From DYEP01 sp040755615 (GTDB taxonomy: Bacteria; Bacillota; Sulfobacillia; DUSP01; DYEP01), in NCBI GenBank assembly GCA_040755615.1, contig JBFMAL010000001.1, forward strand, positions 1 to 64,000: a stretch of 64,000 nucleotides of DNA, given 5' to 3'. The notes below the pieces were generated by a model, which was not told where the DNA came from, made no database searches, and saw only the letters and a list, made by a program, of their open reading frames with translations. A program made the position numbers and the translations under genes. Shown piece by piece: positions 1 through 7,251 of the stretch. How positions within the stretch are numbered: position 1 is the stretch's first letter; each line of letters begins with the position of its first letter.

Positions 1-269
1 CCTGGGCCAAATCACCCGTGGCGTAAACGCGCAGTCGTGCCTAAGACTACTCGTGCCACGAAGGATACGCTAACGAACACCGAATTAACCGCCTTGGTAT
101 CCGGCTTTGATTGACACGCATCTGCACTTCGAGCCACCTGTCAAGGGCGCCGGGCAAAGCCCTTGCCCTTGACAGGTCGCGAACAGGATACTATTACGAC
201 CTTTGCATAACTACGACGGTGACATAATCACAGACCAATTTTAGGTGACAAAATCACTGACGCTTGACA
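1..269. mobile_element. End of an IS21-family-like insertion sequence (partial)
   Basis: Two near-identical 14-base repeats, GGTGACATAATCAC at 218-231 and GGTGACAAAATCAC at 244-257, lie 26 bases apart. They are followed by TGACGCTTGACA, which ends at 269. Read outward to inward on the minus strand this gives a terminus TGTCAAGCG followed by repeated TGATNNTGTCACC boxes, the arrangement I associate with transposase-binding repeats at the ends of IS21-type elements. No istA or istB coding sequence is visible, so the element either lies mostly left of the window or is a remnant. The family assignment is from memory of such ends and is moderate at best. Confidence 0.5.
136..177. repeat. 13-bp inverted repeat inside the IS end
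   Basis: ACCTGTCAAGGGC (136-148) is perfectly complementary to GCCCTTGACAGGT (165-177) with a 16-base loop. It has no T-run, so it is not a clear terminator. It may be a structural or binding element of the IS end. Confidence 0.55.
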
Positions 270-519
270 CAGCCTTCCGTCCGTGGGTCCCGTGCCAAGA
301 TACAGTACGTGAAAACTCCCCGGGTTTTCAGCTGTCTATTTTGTAGGATCTTTGTTGCGCTCTGTGACGGCATGATGCCGGGCGAAGACCGCTAGTGTTC
401 TCACCCATTGCTTGTCAAGCAAAAAAACGAGCGCTCACTCTCTTTATCCCGGTACAGCCTCTTATGAAAGGTTGCGTTTCCACTCTTTCATGTGTCGGTC
501 CACTCACCAAAACTTTACA
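270..519. other. Intergenic, no gene seen
   Basis: This lies between the IS end and the stop of the agmatinase gene. Short open frames exist but have no ribosome binding site or recognisable product. I see no clear terminator for the minus-strand operon. Confidence 0.5.
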
Positions 520-1461
520 CTACCTCCGAATTCTTCTCGATACCGATGAAAGAAACTCATACAGGATGTTTGCGCCCAGGAGCGCGGTGATATCGGCCGG
601 GTCGTACTGCGGTAGTATTTCCACGAGATCGTAGGCTACCACGTTCAGGTCCCAGAGTGCACGGATCAGCTTCAGGGTCTCGTAGGAAGTAAACCCGCCC
701 ACTTCCGGGGTACCCGTGCCTGGTGCGTAAGCGGGGTCAACGAAATCTATGTCAAAGCTTAGGAACACTTTGCTTTTGCCCACCCGCGATCGGATTTGCC
801 GGACGGCCTCGTCAATTCCCATCTCGTGGAGCTCGTCGCCTGTTATAGTAGAAAACCCGAGCGCCTTCGGGCCTTCGATGTCATACAGCTCCTCTACTGA
901 GCCGCGAAGACCGACCTGGATGGAGCGGGATGTATCTACCAACCCTTCTTCAACTGCCCGGGCAAAAGGCGAACCGTGAAAGTGGGGCATGCCGAAATAT
1001 TCCTTCCAGGTATCAGGATGGGAATCAAAGTGAACAAGCGCGAGCGGACCGTGAGTTGCCACGGCAGCGCGGAGTTCGGGCAGAGTAACGGAATGGTCTC
1101 CTCCAACCATCAGGGGCACCGCGCCCGCATCGAAGATGGGGCGCAGAGCGTTTTGGATCCGGTGATAGGATTCCTCAATATAACCAGGCACCACAGGGAC
1201 GTCGCCATAGTCCGCGGCCCGGCAACGCTCGAATACAAAGAACTTCCAGGTTGGGTGAAACGGGCGCAGAAGTGCCGACATCTGGCGAACTGCCCGGGGC
1301 GCAAAGCGGGCGCCCACCCGGTACGTCGAACCGGTATCGAAGGGCACGCCCACTACTACGACATCCGTACCTGACACGTGCCGCGTGTGCGGTAATCGCA
1401 TAAAGCTGCCTATGCCACTGAACCTGGGTGTTTCTTCAGCACTCTCCGGGGTGCATCGCAC
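520..1461 (-). CDS. speB: Agmatinase / arginase-family ureohydrolase
   Basis: A 313-residue ureohydrolase. Members hydrolyse agmatine, arginine or guanidino acids to urea plus an amine with a two-Mn centre. The metal-site motifs are all present: GGDHS (His123), FDSHPD (Asp146, His148, Asp150) and SFDIDFVDP (Asp237, Asp239). The usual DAHxD is DSHPD here. The start is GTG at 1461, preceded by AAGGAGG about 10 bases upstream; an ATG nearer that site is in another frame. It is the last gene of a minus-strand run behind spoIIP (37-base gap) and an LCP gene. No spermidine synthase gene is adjacent, so agmatine as substrate is inferred from family only; guanidinobutyrase or formimidoylglutamase-type activity is possible. 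Confidence 0.85.
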   Translation of the reverse strand: MRCTPESAEETPRFSGIGSFMRLPHTRHVSGTDVVVVGVPFDTGSTYRVGARFAPRAVRQMSALLRPFHPTWKFFVFERCRAADYGDVPVVPGYIEESYHRIQNALRPIFDAGAVPLMVGGDHSVTLPELRAAVATHGPLALVHFDSHPDTWKEYFGMPHFHGSPFARAVEEGLVDTSRSIQVGLRGSVEELYDIEGPKALGFSTITGDELHEMGIDEAVRQIRSRVGKSKVFLSFDIDFVDPAYAPGTGTPEVGGFTSYETLKLIRALWDLNVVAYDLVEILPQYDPADITALLGANILYEFLSSVSRRIRR

Positions 1462-1497
1462 GGGTACATATCCTCCTTGGTACTTTAATACTCAATT

Positions 1498-2229
1498 CTA
1501 CTTGGCTCGTTGTGCTTCCTGCCTGACCTCACGCGCCACCTCGGCAAGCACTGGGGCGATCAGACGGGCGGTCCTCACGCACTCCTCAAGGCGCGTGTTC
1601 ACTCCGCCGATTTCCATTAGGAAGGCGCGCGGGTGGAGGTGCTGGTTGAAGCGGGCATCCAGCACGCGGACGTCTTTTGAGAGTCCCGGATAAACCGTAT
1701 TGATCCGGTCGGACACTCTCTGCGCGAAGGCTAGGTTCTTTTGCCAACCAGGGTTATCGTCGCCTACAATCAGGAGCACTCGGGGCAGGACCTCTCCCTG
1801 AACGGTGGCGTAATGGCTGGATGCGTCCCTGTGAAGGTCGATCACCATTGCGGCATCTGGGTAAAGCTGCAGCATGCCCCAGAGAGTGACGAGCGAGCGC
1901 GCGTAGGCACTTTCTCGACCGGCACGTGTACCGAGGTCGTGAAACTGGGTGTTGTGGTGCACACGGATGCCAAGATGCGTCAGCGCCGCGGCAAGTTCCC
2001 TTCCCACTTTGGTCACGTTCAGGTCAGAGTCCAGAGAGAACCCGTACTCATTGGGGTCCTTGGACTCCCTTTCGGCGGGATCCGGGTAGAGGTCAGGGAG
2101 AAAGGACTCGGACGTGTGCGAATGGTAGAGGATCACAGTGGGCACATCGCTCGCGGTGGGAGTGCCCGCGAGTACTAGCCCCCAAAGGAAAGCTGCAAGA
2201 ATCAGAAGCCCGAAGTTCTTGCCCTTCAC
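1498..2229 (-). CDS. spoIIP: Stage II sporulation protein P (amidase/endopeptidase)
   Basis: SpoIIP acts with SpoIID and SpoIIM in peptidoglycan remodelling during engulfment, cleaving stem peptides at the septal membrane. This 243-residue protein has an N-terminal hydrophobic segment (about 6-22) and the SpoIIP core: YHSHTSES (His36), IDLHRDA (His133), RFNQHLHP and FLMEIGG (Glu206), consistent with zinc ligands and catalytic residues of the family. It is much shorter than the roughly 400-residue Bacillus protein because the linker between the membrane anchor and the catalytic domain is almost absent. Start GTG at 2229 overlaps the upstream LCP stop by four bases (GTGA), indicating translational coupling. 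Confidence 0.85.
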   Translation of the reverse strand: MKGKNFGLLILAAFLWGLVLAGTPTASDVPTVILYHSHTSESFLPDLYPDPAERESKDPNEYGFSLDSDLNVTKVGRELAAALTHLGIRVHHNTQFHDLGTRAGRESAYARSLVTLWGMLQLYPDAAMVIDLHRDASSHYATVQGEVLPRVLLIVGDDNPGWQKNLAFAQRVSDRINTVYPGLSKDVRVLDARFNQHLHPRAFLMEIGGVNTRLEECVRTARLIAPVLAEVAREVRQEAQRAK

Positions 2230-3119
2230 TTGGAGCGGATCTCCTCAAGAATCTGAGCGAAGCGCTCCATGTTGGGATCCCAGTGATGCTTCACAGGCCT
2301 TCCTGGTACGGTGTAGAAAGCAATGGCGCTTGAGTCAAGGTCATGAAAGCTCCTATAAAGCACTAGGATCTCAGCAGGAGTTAGGTCTGTCTTGACGACC
2401 TCGGGGGTCTTAAGAAACGCCCTGTACAGTTTCAAGAAGCCTCCTTGTTTAACGCTCTCGTATAGGGCGAGCAGGAACTTCTGCTGTCGGGCGATTCTGC
2501 CGATGTCCGCGCGGTGATCACCGTATCTGTGCCTGACATAACGCACCGCGCCCTTCCCGTCGAGCTTGTGTGTTCCGGGCTGGAGCCAGACCCCGCCCCC
2601 TGGCTGCAGCAGTGGTGTATCGTTTTGTATGACAACGCCCCCTATGGCATCAACCAAATAAGCAAACCCCGCGAAGTCTATGATGGCGAAACGGTCAGGG
2701 GTCACCCCGGTAAGCCGCGTCACGCACTGTTTCAGCAGGACGATGCCGCCGTTCATGAATGAGTGGTTGATCTTGTCAACGCCTCTACCGGGTATGTCCA
2801 CCAGGGTATCTCTGGGGATGGAAAGCAACGACACTGCCCGCGCTCTGGTATGCAGGAAGGCGAGGATGACCGTATCCGACCGGGACCTTACGTCTTCGGG
2901 GCGAAGCTGCCTGAACGGGTCACGAAAACCCATGTGCTCGAGGGGGTTGTAGTCGGTGCCTACAAGCAGGATGACAATGGGGTCTTTTTCTGTTAACGCA
3001 GGAGTTTTGGCCTCGGCCCGGCCCCCGAGGACCCGCAGGGAAATGCCGTGGAGCGTCAGTATGATCATTATGATCGCGTTCAAGGTGAGAAGGAAAACGA
3101 GGTACTTGAAGCGCCGCAC
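2226..3119 (-). CDS. LytR-CpsA-Psr (LCP) family transferase
   Basis: LCP proteins transfer undecaprenyl-linked glycopolymers to peptidoglycan outside the membrane. The sequence shows a short basic N-terminus, one membrane segment (about residues 5-24) and the LCP domain with ILLVGTDYNP, SRSDTVILAFL, SIPRDTLVDIPG, KINHSFMNGG and YVRHRYGDHRADIGR, including the conserved arginines and aspartates that bind polyprenyl phosphate. A GTG at 3167 is an upstream alternative, but GTG at 3119 has AAGGAG eight bases before it and gives the usual N-terminus. It is the first gene of the operon with spoIIP. The link to sporulation is only positional. Confidence 0.88.
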   Translation of the reverse strand: MRRFKYLVFLLTLNAIIMIILTLHGISLRVLGGRAEAKTPALTEKDPIVILLVGTDYNPLEHMGFRDPFRQLRPEDVRSRSDTVILAFLHTRARAVSLLSIPRDTLVDIPGRGVDKINHSFMNGGIVLLKQCVTRLTGVTPDRFAIIDFAGFAYLVDAIGGVVIQNDTPLLQPGGGVWLQPGTHKLDGKGAVRYVRHRYGDHRADIGRIARQQKFLLALYESVKQGGFLKLYRAFLKTPEVVKTDLTPAEILVLYRSFHDLDSSAIAFYTVPGRPVKHHWDPNMERFAQILEEIRSK

Positions 3120-3454
3120 TTTCCTGTCTCCTTGTCGTTTTATCTCTCCAAGTATATTAGAGAGCACGGGTTTTTATTATCGAAACCAGGACAAAACGCG
3201 CGTCGCCCTGAAGGCCACCTATGACAGGATTAGAGCAAGCCATCGCGTCTGAACACCAACCACCGCATCATGTCCGGCCACCGGTGCCGCTGTGCGGTAA
3301 TGGCGGTTAACCGCAGAAAAAGCACACACATTTTGCACTTGATTCATGAATAACCATGAGGTAGTCCGATCTTAGGAGATAAGGCGGTGAGTACTGCCGC
3401 AACACGTCGACAGCCAAGAGGGCCTGATGTTACGCACGCGCTGGGGGTGTTTAG

Positions 3455-3838
3455 ATGCGGTGGATAAACTGGCTGGTAATTGCCTTTGGAGCAGGGCTTT
3501 GCTTTCGGGCAATCGTATGCTACGCATACGGTATTCACCTGTGGCCAGCGGACCTTTCATTTGCATATGCCATTCTGCTAGTGGGCGGTTACCTTTCCGG
3601 GATGAACCAGGAGGAACGTCGCCCCGACGAAAAACAGTTCGGGCAGCAGATTGAGTCCCTTTCACTACCTCGTACAAGGCGGTTGCCAAAGCTGATCGTA
3701 CCGGTGTTACTCTGGCTTTTGGAACCCGTACGCCTGGCGCTGGCCATGCCCGGTCCCGGTCTTCCTCTGGTGATCGCCTCGTTCGTAGGCTGTTTCTGGC
3801 TCGCCAGGGCGGTGGGAGCAAGTGTGAAGTTGACCTGA
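3455..3838 (+). CDS. Hypothetical membrane protein
   Basis: I do not recognise this 127-residue protein. It starts at ATG 3455 with GGGGGTG six bases upstream. It has hydrophobic stretches at about 4-22, 33-47, 78-92 and 97-115 and a charged central loop rich in Glu, Arg and Gln, so three or four membrane segments are likely. It is divergent from the LCP-spoIIP operon and precedes spoIID. Opposite-strand open frames over the same DNA look worse because they lack hydrophobic pattern and start signals. Confidence 0.5.
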   Translation: MRWINWLVIAFGAGLCFRAIVCYAYGIHLWPADLSFAYAILLVGGYLSGMNQEERRPDEKQFGQQIESLSLPRTRRLPKLIVPVLLWLLEPVRLALAMPGPGLPLVIASFVGCFWLARAVGASVKLT

Positions 3839-4297
3839 ATTGCATGTTGCACGGATCAGCTTGTGTTTGTTATGGCCTAGAATTGCTGTGAATTCCATGA
3901 TAGGTCAAGTCCCGATTGAGGCGAGAGTCTCTTCCCTGGAGGACGGGACAGGTTAAGTGCCCGCTTGATGCCAGCCTTTTCAAATGCTCAAAGTGCTCAT
4001 CAATTCAAAGTAGCGATGGCGCGCAGGCCAACCCTCGTCCGGTTCCACCAGCACGCCTCCGATGAGCCTTGGAGCAAAGCCTTCCTTCAGGAAAGTCCAT
4101 ATCACTGCTGGCGGTCGCGGCGCAAGAGGGCGAAACAGTGATAGCCTGTGGCACTGGCCAGTCCGGATAACAACACGTCACACCCACATTGAACGGCAAG
4201 GCTAACCTCAAGAGCTGATTCTCAACGGGCCCAGGGACTGGCTTCTCATCAGGTCTCAGGCCCGCTTTGTTACTTGCCTGCTCATGGCTCTAAATGG
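3839..4297. other. Intergenic, nothing recognised
   Basis: About 460 bases between the hypothetical membrane protein and the spoIID promoter. Short frames on either strand have no convincing start or product, and I see no RNA motif. Confidence 0.45.
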
Positions 4298-4326
4298 TTT
4301 ACTTCAGTCTCCAGTTTGTGTATAAT
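4298..4326 (+). promoter_or_regulatory. Sigma-A-like promoter of spoIID
   Basis: TTTACT (4298-4303), a 17-base spacer and a perfect TATAAT (4321-4326). The -10 box ends only six bases before ATG 4333, so a transcript from it would start at or very near the start codon. Confidence 0.6.
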
Positions 4327-4332
4327 ATAGCT

Positions 4333-5487
4333 ATGCTGGGCAAATATCTTAAACGGCCAAAGATCCTAACAGTACTCCTTATGCTCACCGCGGTATCCGT
4401 GTTTCTTGCCGGTTTCGGGCTGCCTTCGGTATACGGAGAAGTCGCCTCAGATATCCGGCACTTGCCGCTTGATCTGCTGATGAACACGGATATTCCGGTG
4501 CAACCAGTGGATTATGCTGCGCTGTTACCGGCACCCGCCGGGCGAGCGGTCACTCTGGCGAGCCGGGGATCATCCTATGAGAGGCAAACGGTGACAAGCT
4601 CACCCGGGCGCTCGGCGGAGGACAAGCCCCTCCAGGAAGAAGGACGCGCACTGTCCATTGAACCCGTAGTAAGGGTCCATTTGCACGACACAGGAAGGGT
4701 TGTCCGAATGCCGCTCGAGCAATACCTCGAAGGAGTCGTTGCCGGCGAAACGCCAGAAGGCTGGAATATCCAGGCGCTTGCCGCACAGGCTATTGCTGCG
4801 CGCACGTTTACACTGAAACGGCTCCAGGCACCCGACCATTACATCAAACAGACGTGTGGCGCCGATGTATGCACGTCGCCCCAGATGTTCCAGGCTTACA
4901 ACGCAAAATCTGTCGATGACAACGTGAGAAAGGCAGTGGCTGTCACTCGCGGGATGGTGCTGACCTACTCGGGTGAACTGGCATCAACGTATTTCCACTC
5001 AAATTCAGGGGGCATCACTGCCTCAGTGGAGGAGGCGTTCCCCGGGGCCTCCAAGGATTTACTGCCATACCTGGTACCCGTGGAATCGCCAGGCCAGTCC
5101 ATCGCCCCCGCTTATGCCAAGGAGTGGGTACTCGAACTCAGTGCGTCCGAGCTAAGGAGGGCGGCTGGTATGGGTGCAGGATCCATATCCAGCCTGAAGA
5201 TCGGGTCTCGCGGTCCTTCGGGACGAGTACTTACGCTTCTGATCAACGGAAAGTCTGTATCTGCGGTCGATCTTAGAAAGCAACTGGGGTCGACGCGACT
5301 GAAATCATTGCTCATCAACAAGATCAGCTTGAAAGGTAACACCGTGCGGATTGAAGGCGTCGGCTGGGGGCACGGAGTGGGGCTTGACCAGTGGGGTGCG
5401 GAAGCCATGGCACGCCAGGGCGCCACATTCGAAGAGATATTGAAACATTACTTCCCTGGGACAGCGCTGGAAAAGCGGTGGAACTGA
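4333..5487 (+). CDS. spoIID: Stage II sporulation protein D (lytic transglycosylase)
   Basis: SpoIID cleaves glycan strands during engulfment together with SpoIIP. From ATG 4333 the protein has 384 residues with a clear signal-anchor (basic residues 4-10, hydrophobic 11-33). The SpoIID/LytB domain follows, with PLEQYLEGVVAGETPEGW (catalytic Glu139), LAAQAIAARTF, the Cys pair in TCGADVCTS that matches the metal site of the family, TYFHSNSGG, and GVGWGHGVGLDQWGA. The reading frame stays open upstream to ATG 4294, but a strong promoter lies inside that extension, so I prefer 4333. There is no Shine-Dalgarno before 4333, suggesting a leaderless message. It is separated from cwlD by a terminator and a new promoter. 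Confidence 0.9.
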   Translation: MLGKYLKRPKILTVLLMLTAVSVFLAGFGLPSVYGEVASDIRHLPLDLLMNTDIPVQPVDYAALLPAPAGRAVTLASRGSSYERQTVTSSPGRSAEDKPLQEEGRALSIEPVVRVHLHDTGRVVRMPLEQYLEGVVAGETPEGWNIQALAAQAIAARTFTLKRLQAPDHYIKQTCGADVCTSPQMFQAYNAKSVDDNVRKAVAVTRGMVLTYSGELASTYFHSNSGGITASVEEAFPGASKDLLPYLVPVESPGQSIAPAYAKEWVLELSASELRRAAGMGAGSISSLKIGSRGPSGRVLTLLINGKSVSAVDLRKQLGSTRLKSLLINKISLKGNTVRIEGVGWGHGVGLDQWGAEAMARQGATFEEILKHYFPGTALEKRWN

Positions 5488-5532
5488 ATGGTATGCAACG
5501 AAGAAAGTGAATACGAGGGAGAATGAGTGAAG

Positions 5533-5574
5533 CAGGCCGCGATGAGTGTATTTAGCGGCCTGTCTTTTGTTGTT
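5533..5574 (+). terminator. Intrinsic terminator after spoIID
   Basis: CAGGCCGC (5533-5540) pairs with GCGGCCTG (5555-5562), followed by a T-rich tract TCTTTTGTTGTT. Confidence 0.8.
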
Positions 5575-5581
5575 GACATAA

Positions 5582-5610
5582 TTCGCAAACCGCCAGGATC
5601 ATGTTACAAT
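5582..5610 (+). promoter_or_regulatory. Extended -10 promoter of cwlD
   Basis: TTCGCA (5582-5587), 17-base spacer, TACAAT (5605-5610) preceded by TGT. A TTGACA at 5573-5578 is too far (26 bases) from this -10 to be its partner. Confidence 0.6.
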
Positions 5611-5636
5611 TCACGAGTGAACGGAGGTGTTTTTGG

Positions 5637-6419
5637 ATGAAGAAAGTAGTGCTTATTGCAGCAGTGGTATCCTTGTTAATATTTGAAACAGCGATACCTG
5701 CGCACGCCGCATCGCTGTTTCAGTGGAGCCGGTCGCGCAACTCGGTCTTCATCCTGAAACCAGGCCCTAATCTGTTTACCTTCACGTTCGAGCACCCGGA
5801 TGCTGAGCTCGAGAGCGAATTGCGAGGGCCTGTGAACCCGGTCCTGGTGGGGAAGAAAATCCTCATCGACCCGGGCCACGGAGGCGCCAATCCAGGCGCG
5901 CTGGGACCGGGCGGCACAACCGAAGCAGATAATGTTCTGGCGAAATCACTGATCCTGGCTGAGATGCTGCGCGCTGACGGTGCTGAGGTGATCATGACGC
6001 GTGAAGGTGCGGGCGATGTACCCGGGCCGCGCAGTGTACACCAGCTTGAGAGGCGAGTGCGTATCGCGGAAAACAGCGGCGCAGACATCTTTGTAAGCAT
6101 CCATAACAACACACATCGAAACAAGAACATAAAGGGTACACTTACGTTTTATTACAGCCCGGCGAAAGAGAGCAAGTTGCTCGCCGAGGCTATACAAGAC
6201 GAGCTCTCAAGCCAACTTGGCTCAAAAGACCTGGGTACTTCAAGGCGTGCTTTCTATGTGCTACGAAACACAAGCATGCCCTCTGTCCTCGTGGAGGTGG
6301 GCTTCTTGACCAATCCCGAGGAAGGGCTAAGACTTGCTGACCCTGTCTACCAGAGACAGGCAGCTGAGGGCGTCTACAAGGGCATAATTAGGTATTTCGA
6401 GGCGGAAGCCAGAGAGTGA
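5637..6419 (+). CDS. cwlD: N-acetylmuramoyl-L-alanine amidase, CwlD type
   Basis: Amidase_3 family enzyme that removes stem peptides from muramic acid. In spore formers CwlD acts with PdaA to make the muramic-delta-lactam of the cortex. The 260-residue protein has a signal peptide (MKKVVLIAAV onward, Ala-rich cleavage region near residue 25), a short linker, then ILIDPGHGGANPGA (His81), GGTTEADN (Glu96), DIFVSIHNNTH (His156) and VLVEVGFLTNPEE (catalytic Glu). ATG 5637 has GGAGGTG upstream; an ATG at 5601 lies in the promoter. Size and the absence of cell-wall repeats favour CwlD over other amidases, but the spore role is inferred. Its 3' end overlaps the convergent EIIA gene by 32 bases. Confidence 0.82.
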   Translation: MKKVVLIAAVVSLLIFETAIPAHAASLFQWSRSRNSVFILKPGPNLFTFTFEHPDAELESELRGPVNPVLVGKKILIDPGHGGANPGALGPGGTTEADNVLAKSLILAEMLRADGAEVIMTREGAGDVPGPRSVHQLERRVRIAENSGADIFVSIHNNTHRNKNIKGTLTFYYSPAKESKLLAEAIQDELSSQLGSKDLGTSRRAFYVLRNTSMPSVLVEVGFLTNPEEGLRLADPVYQRQAAEGVYKGIIRYFEAEARE

Positions 6420-6768
6420 TCCCGCACCGAGCAGAGGCTGCCAGCGTATCGGCAGCCTCTTTCGCATTGATATCAGGCGGCAATGAATAGGCTTCAAGTA
6501 GCATCGCCAGGTTTACTCCCGCCACGACCGGACACATATTCAACTTGCAGGCGATGTTCCATGGCGTACCGTAAGCTAGGTCCACCAGGATCAGCTGCTG
6601 GCGCGCATCTCTACCCGCTAATGCTTCACGAAGCTCCCGTTCAAAACCTGAAACATTGTCATAGAGACATACCGGGTGCAGCCTGAGTCCCGAGCCGGCT
6701 ATCCTGAAGGCGGTTCGTACCAGCGCCAGTGCAAGATCCCCATGTGTCGCCACACATATCTCCAACAT
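6388..6768 (-). CDS. Lone PTS EIIA, mannose/fructose superfamily
   Basis: A 126-residue EIIA-Man-type domain: CVATHGDLA with the phospho-accepting His9, LILVDLAYGTPWNIAC and VVAGVNLAMLLEAYS, the three signature blocks of the fold. Such domains take phosphate from HPr and pass it to EIIB. No EIIB, EIIC or EIID gene is nearby, so it may be regulatory or serve a remote permease. ATG 6768 has AAGGAG seven bases upstream. The 3' end overlaps cwlD, and a strong hairpin that looks like the cwlD terminator lies inside its coding sequence, encoding residues near EAADTLAAS. Confidence 0.72.
   Translation of the reverse strand: MLEICVATHGDLALALVRTAFRIAGSGLRLHPVCLYDNVSGFERELREALAGRDARQQLILVDLAYGTPWNIACKLNMCPVVAGVNLAMLLEAYSLPPDINAKEAADTLAASARCGITLWLPPRNT
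6433..6465 (+). terminator. Terminator-like hairpin after cwlD, inside the antisense EIIA gene
   Basis: AGAGGCTGCC (6433-6442) pairs perfectly with GGCAGCCTCT (6451-6460) across an 8-base loop. The following T-run is weak (TTCGCATT). Confidence 0.6.
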
Positions 6769-6886
6769 GCGCATACTCCTTTTATACACTGCATTCGACT
6801 CTGTTCAAGAGTATTCCTGCTGTGGCGCGGGATCACTCTGAACGAGGCGAACCGAGAGCACAAAGCGAGCGGAAAGAAAAGAACAC

Positions 6887-6915
6887 TTGTTCGTATATGG
6901 TTTTCTTGCTACAAT
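6887..6915 (+). promoter_or_regulatory. Upstream promoter of the ABC exporter region
   Basis: TTGTTC (6887-6892), 17-base spacer, TACAAT (6910-6915) with TGC before it. It would give a leader of about 170 bases before the leader peptide start. Confidence 0.5.
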
Positions 6916-7027
6916 AAAGCCATGACCACAGGCTGCGTGAATCTGACAAGGACGTGATTTGTTGGTACAAAGCGAAGTATGGGGTGGATTCAAATAGCGC
7001 ACCTTTCGCCTGCAGTCCAAGAAATGG

Positions 7028-7057
7028 TTGACACTGCATGTGAAGAGCTGGTAGTAT
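7028..7057 (+). promoter_or_regulatory. Promoter of the leader peptide and ABC exporter operon
   Basis: Perfect TTGACA (7028-7033), 18-base spacer, TAGTAT (7052-7057) with an extended TGG. Predicted transcription start is near 7064, about 32 bases before the leader peptide ATG. Confidence 0.65.
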
Positions 7058-7095
7058 TTCCATGGAGTTATAACGTGCAAGGGGGGCAGACAGAC

Positions 7096-7164
7096 ATGAT
7101 CCGAGCAGCGCTTATTCCCGGAGAGGTATATACCTTCGTCTGCCCATGTAAGGATGCCACTTAA
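7096..7164 (+). CDS. Leader peptide of the ABC exporter attenuator
   Basis: A 22-codon frame, ATG 7096 to TAA 7162-7164, with a strong Shine-Dalgarno (AAGGGGGG) nine bases upstream. It begins MIRAALIPGEV and ends VCPCKDAT, with two cysteines near the end. It sits directly on the pairing segments of the attenuator and is followed after 25 bases by the terminator. Leader peptides of this kind couple ribosome progress or stalling to readthrough; BmrB in front of the BmrCD multidrug transporter of Bacillus is the known analogue. No run of one amino acid codon is present, so a translation-inhibiting drug is a likelier signal than amino acid shortage; this is inference. Confidence 0.6.
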   Translation: MIRAALIPGEVYTFVCPCKDAT

Positions 7165-7189
7165 GTGACATCAATGCGCCACGCGATTA

Positions 7190-7222
7190 CGCCATGGGCA
7201 GACGCCTATGGCGTTTTCTTTT
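7190..7222 (+). terminator. Attenuator terminator before the ABC exporter genes
   Basis: CGCCATGGGC (7190-7199) pairs with GCCTATGGCG (7204-7213) over ten pairs with one G-U and an AGAC tetraloop, followed by TTTTCTTTT. Only 30 bases separate it from the first transporter gene, with no room for another promoter. Confidence 0.85.
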
Positions 7223-7251
7223 GCCAAAGTCTGGCCAAGGAGGAGCGTTGT

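Larger units (their letters stand above)
7084..7222 (+). promoter_or_regulatory. Four-segment transcription attenuator
   Basis: Segment 1, GGGCAGAC (7084-7091, overlapping the leader ribosome binding site), can pair with GTCTGCCC (7138-7145). Segment 2, CGTCTGCCCATG (7137-7148), is a perfect 12-base complement of segment 3, CATGGGCAGACG (7193-7204). Segment 3 also forms most of the left arm of the terminator with segment 4 (7204-7213). Pairings 2:3 and 3:4 exclude each other, as do 1:2 and 2:3. Segment 2 lies within codons 14-18 of the leader peptide, so ribosome position would choose the outcome. An imperfect palindrome centred on CACTTAAGTG (7158-7167) lies between segments 2 and 3. Confidence 0.75.

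Noticed and set aside
5573..5578. TTGACA as -35 of cwlD
   Set aside because: Distance to the TACAAT box is 26 bases; TTCGCA at 5582 has the correct 17-base spacing.
6979..7164. 60-codon reading frame upstream of the ABC exporter
   Set aside because: It has no ribosome binding site at 6979 and is crossed by the promoter at 7028-7057. Its last 22 codons, which have a strong site at ATG 7096, are kept as the leader peptide.
7165..7251. N-terminal extension of the ABC ATPase to 7165
   Set aside because: The extension runs through the attenuator terminator and lacks a ribosome binding site; ATG 7252 has a perfect one and gives the normal N-terminus.
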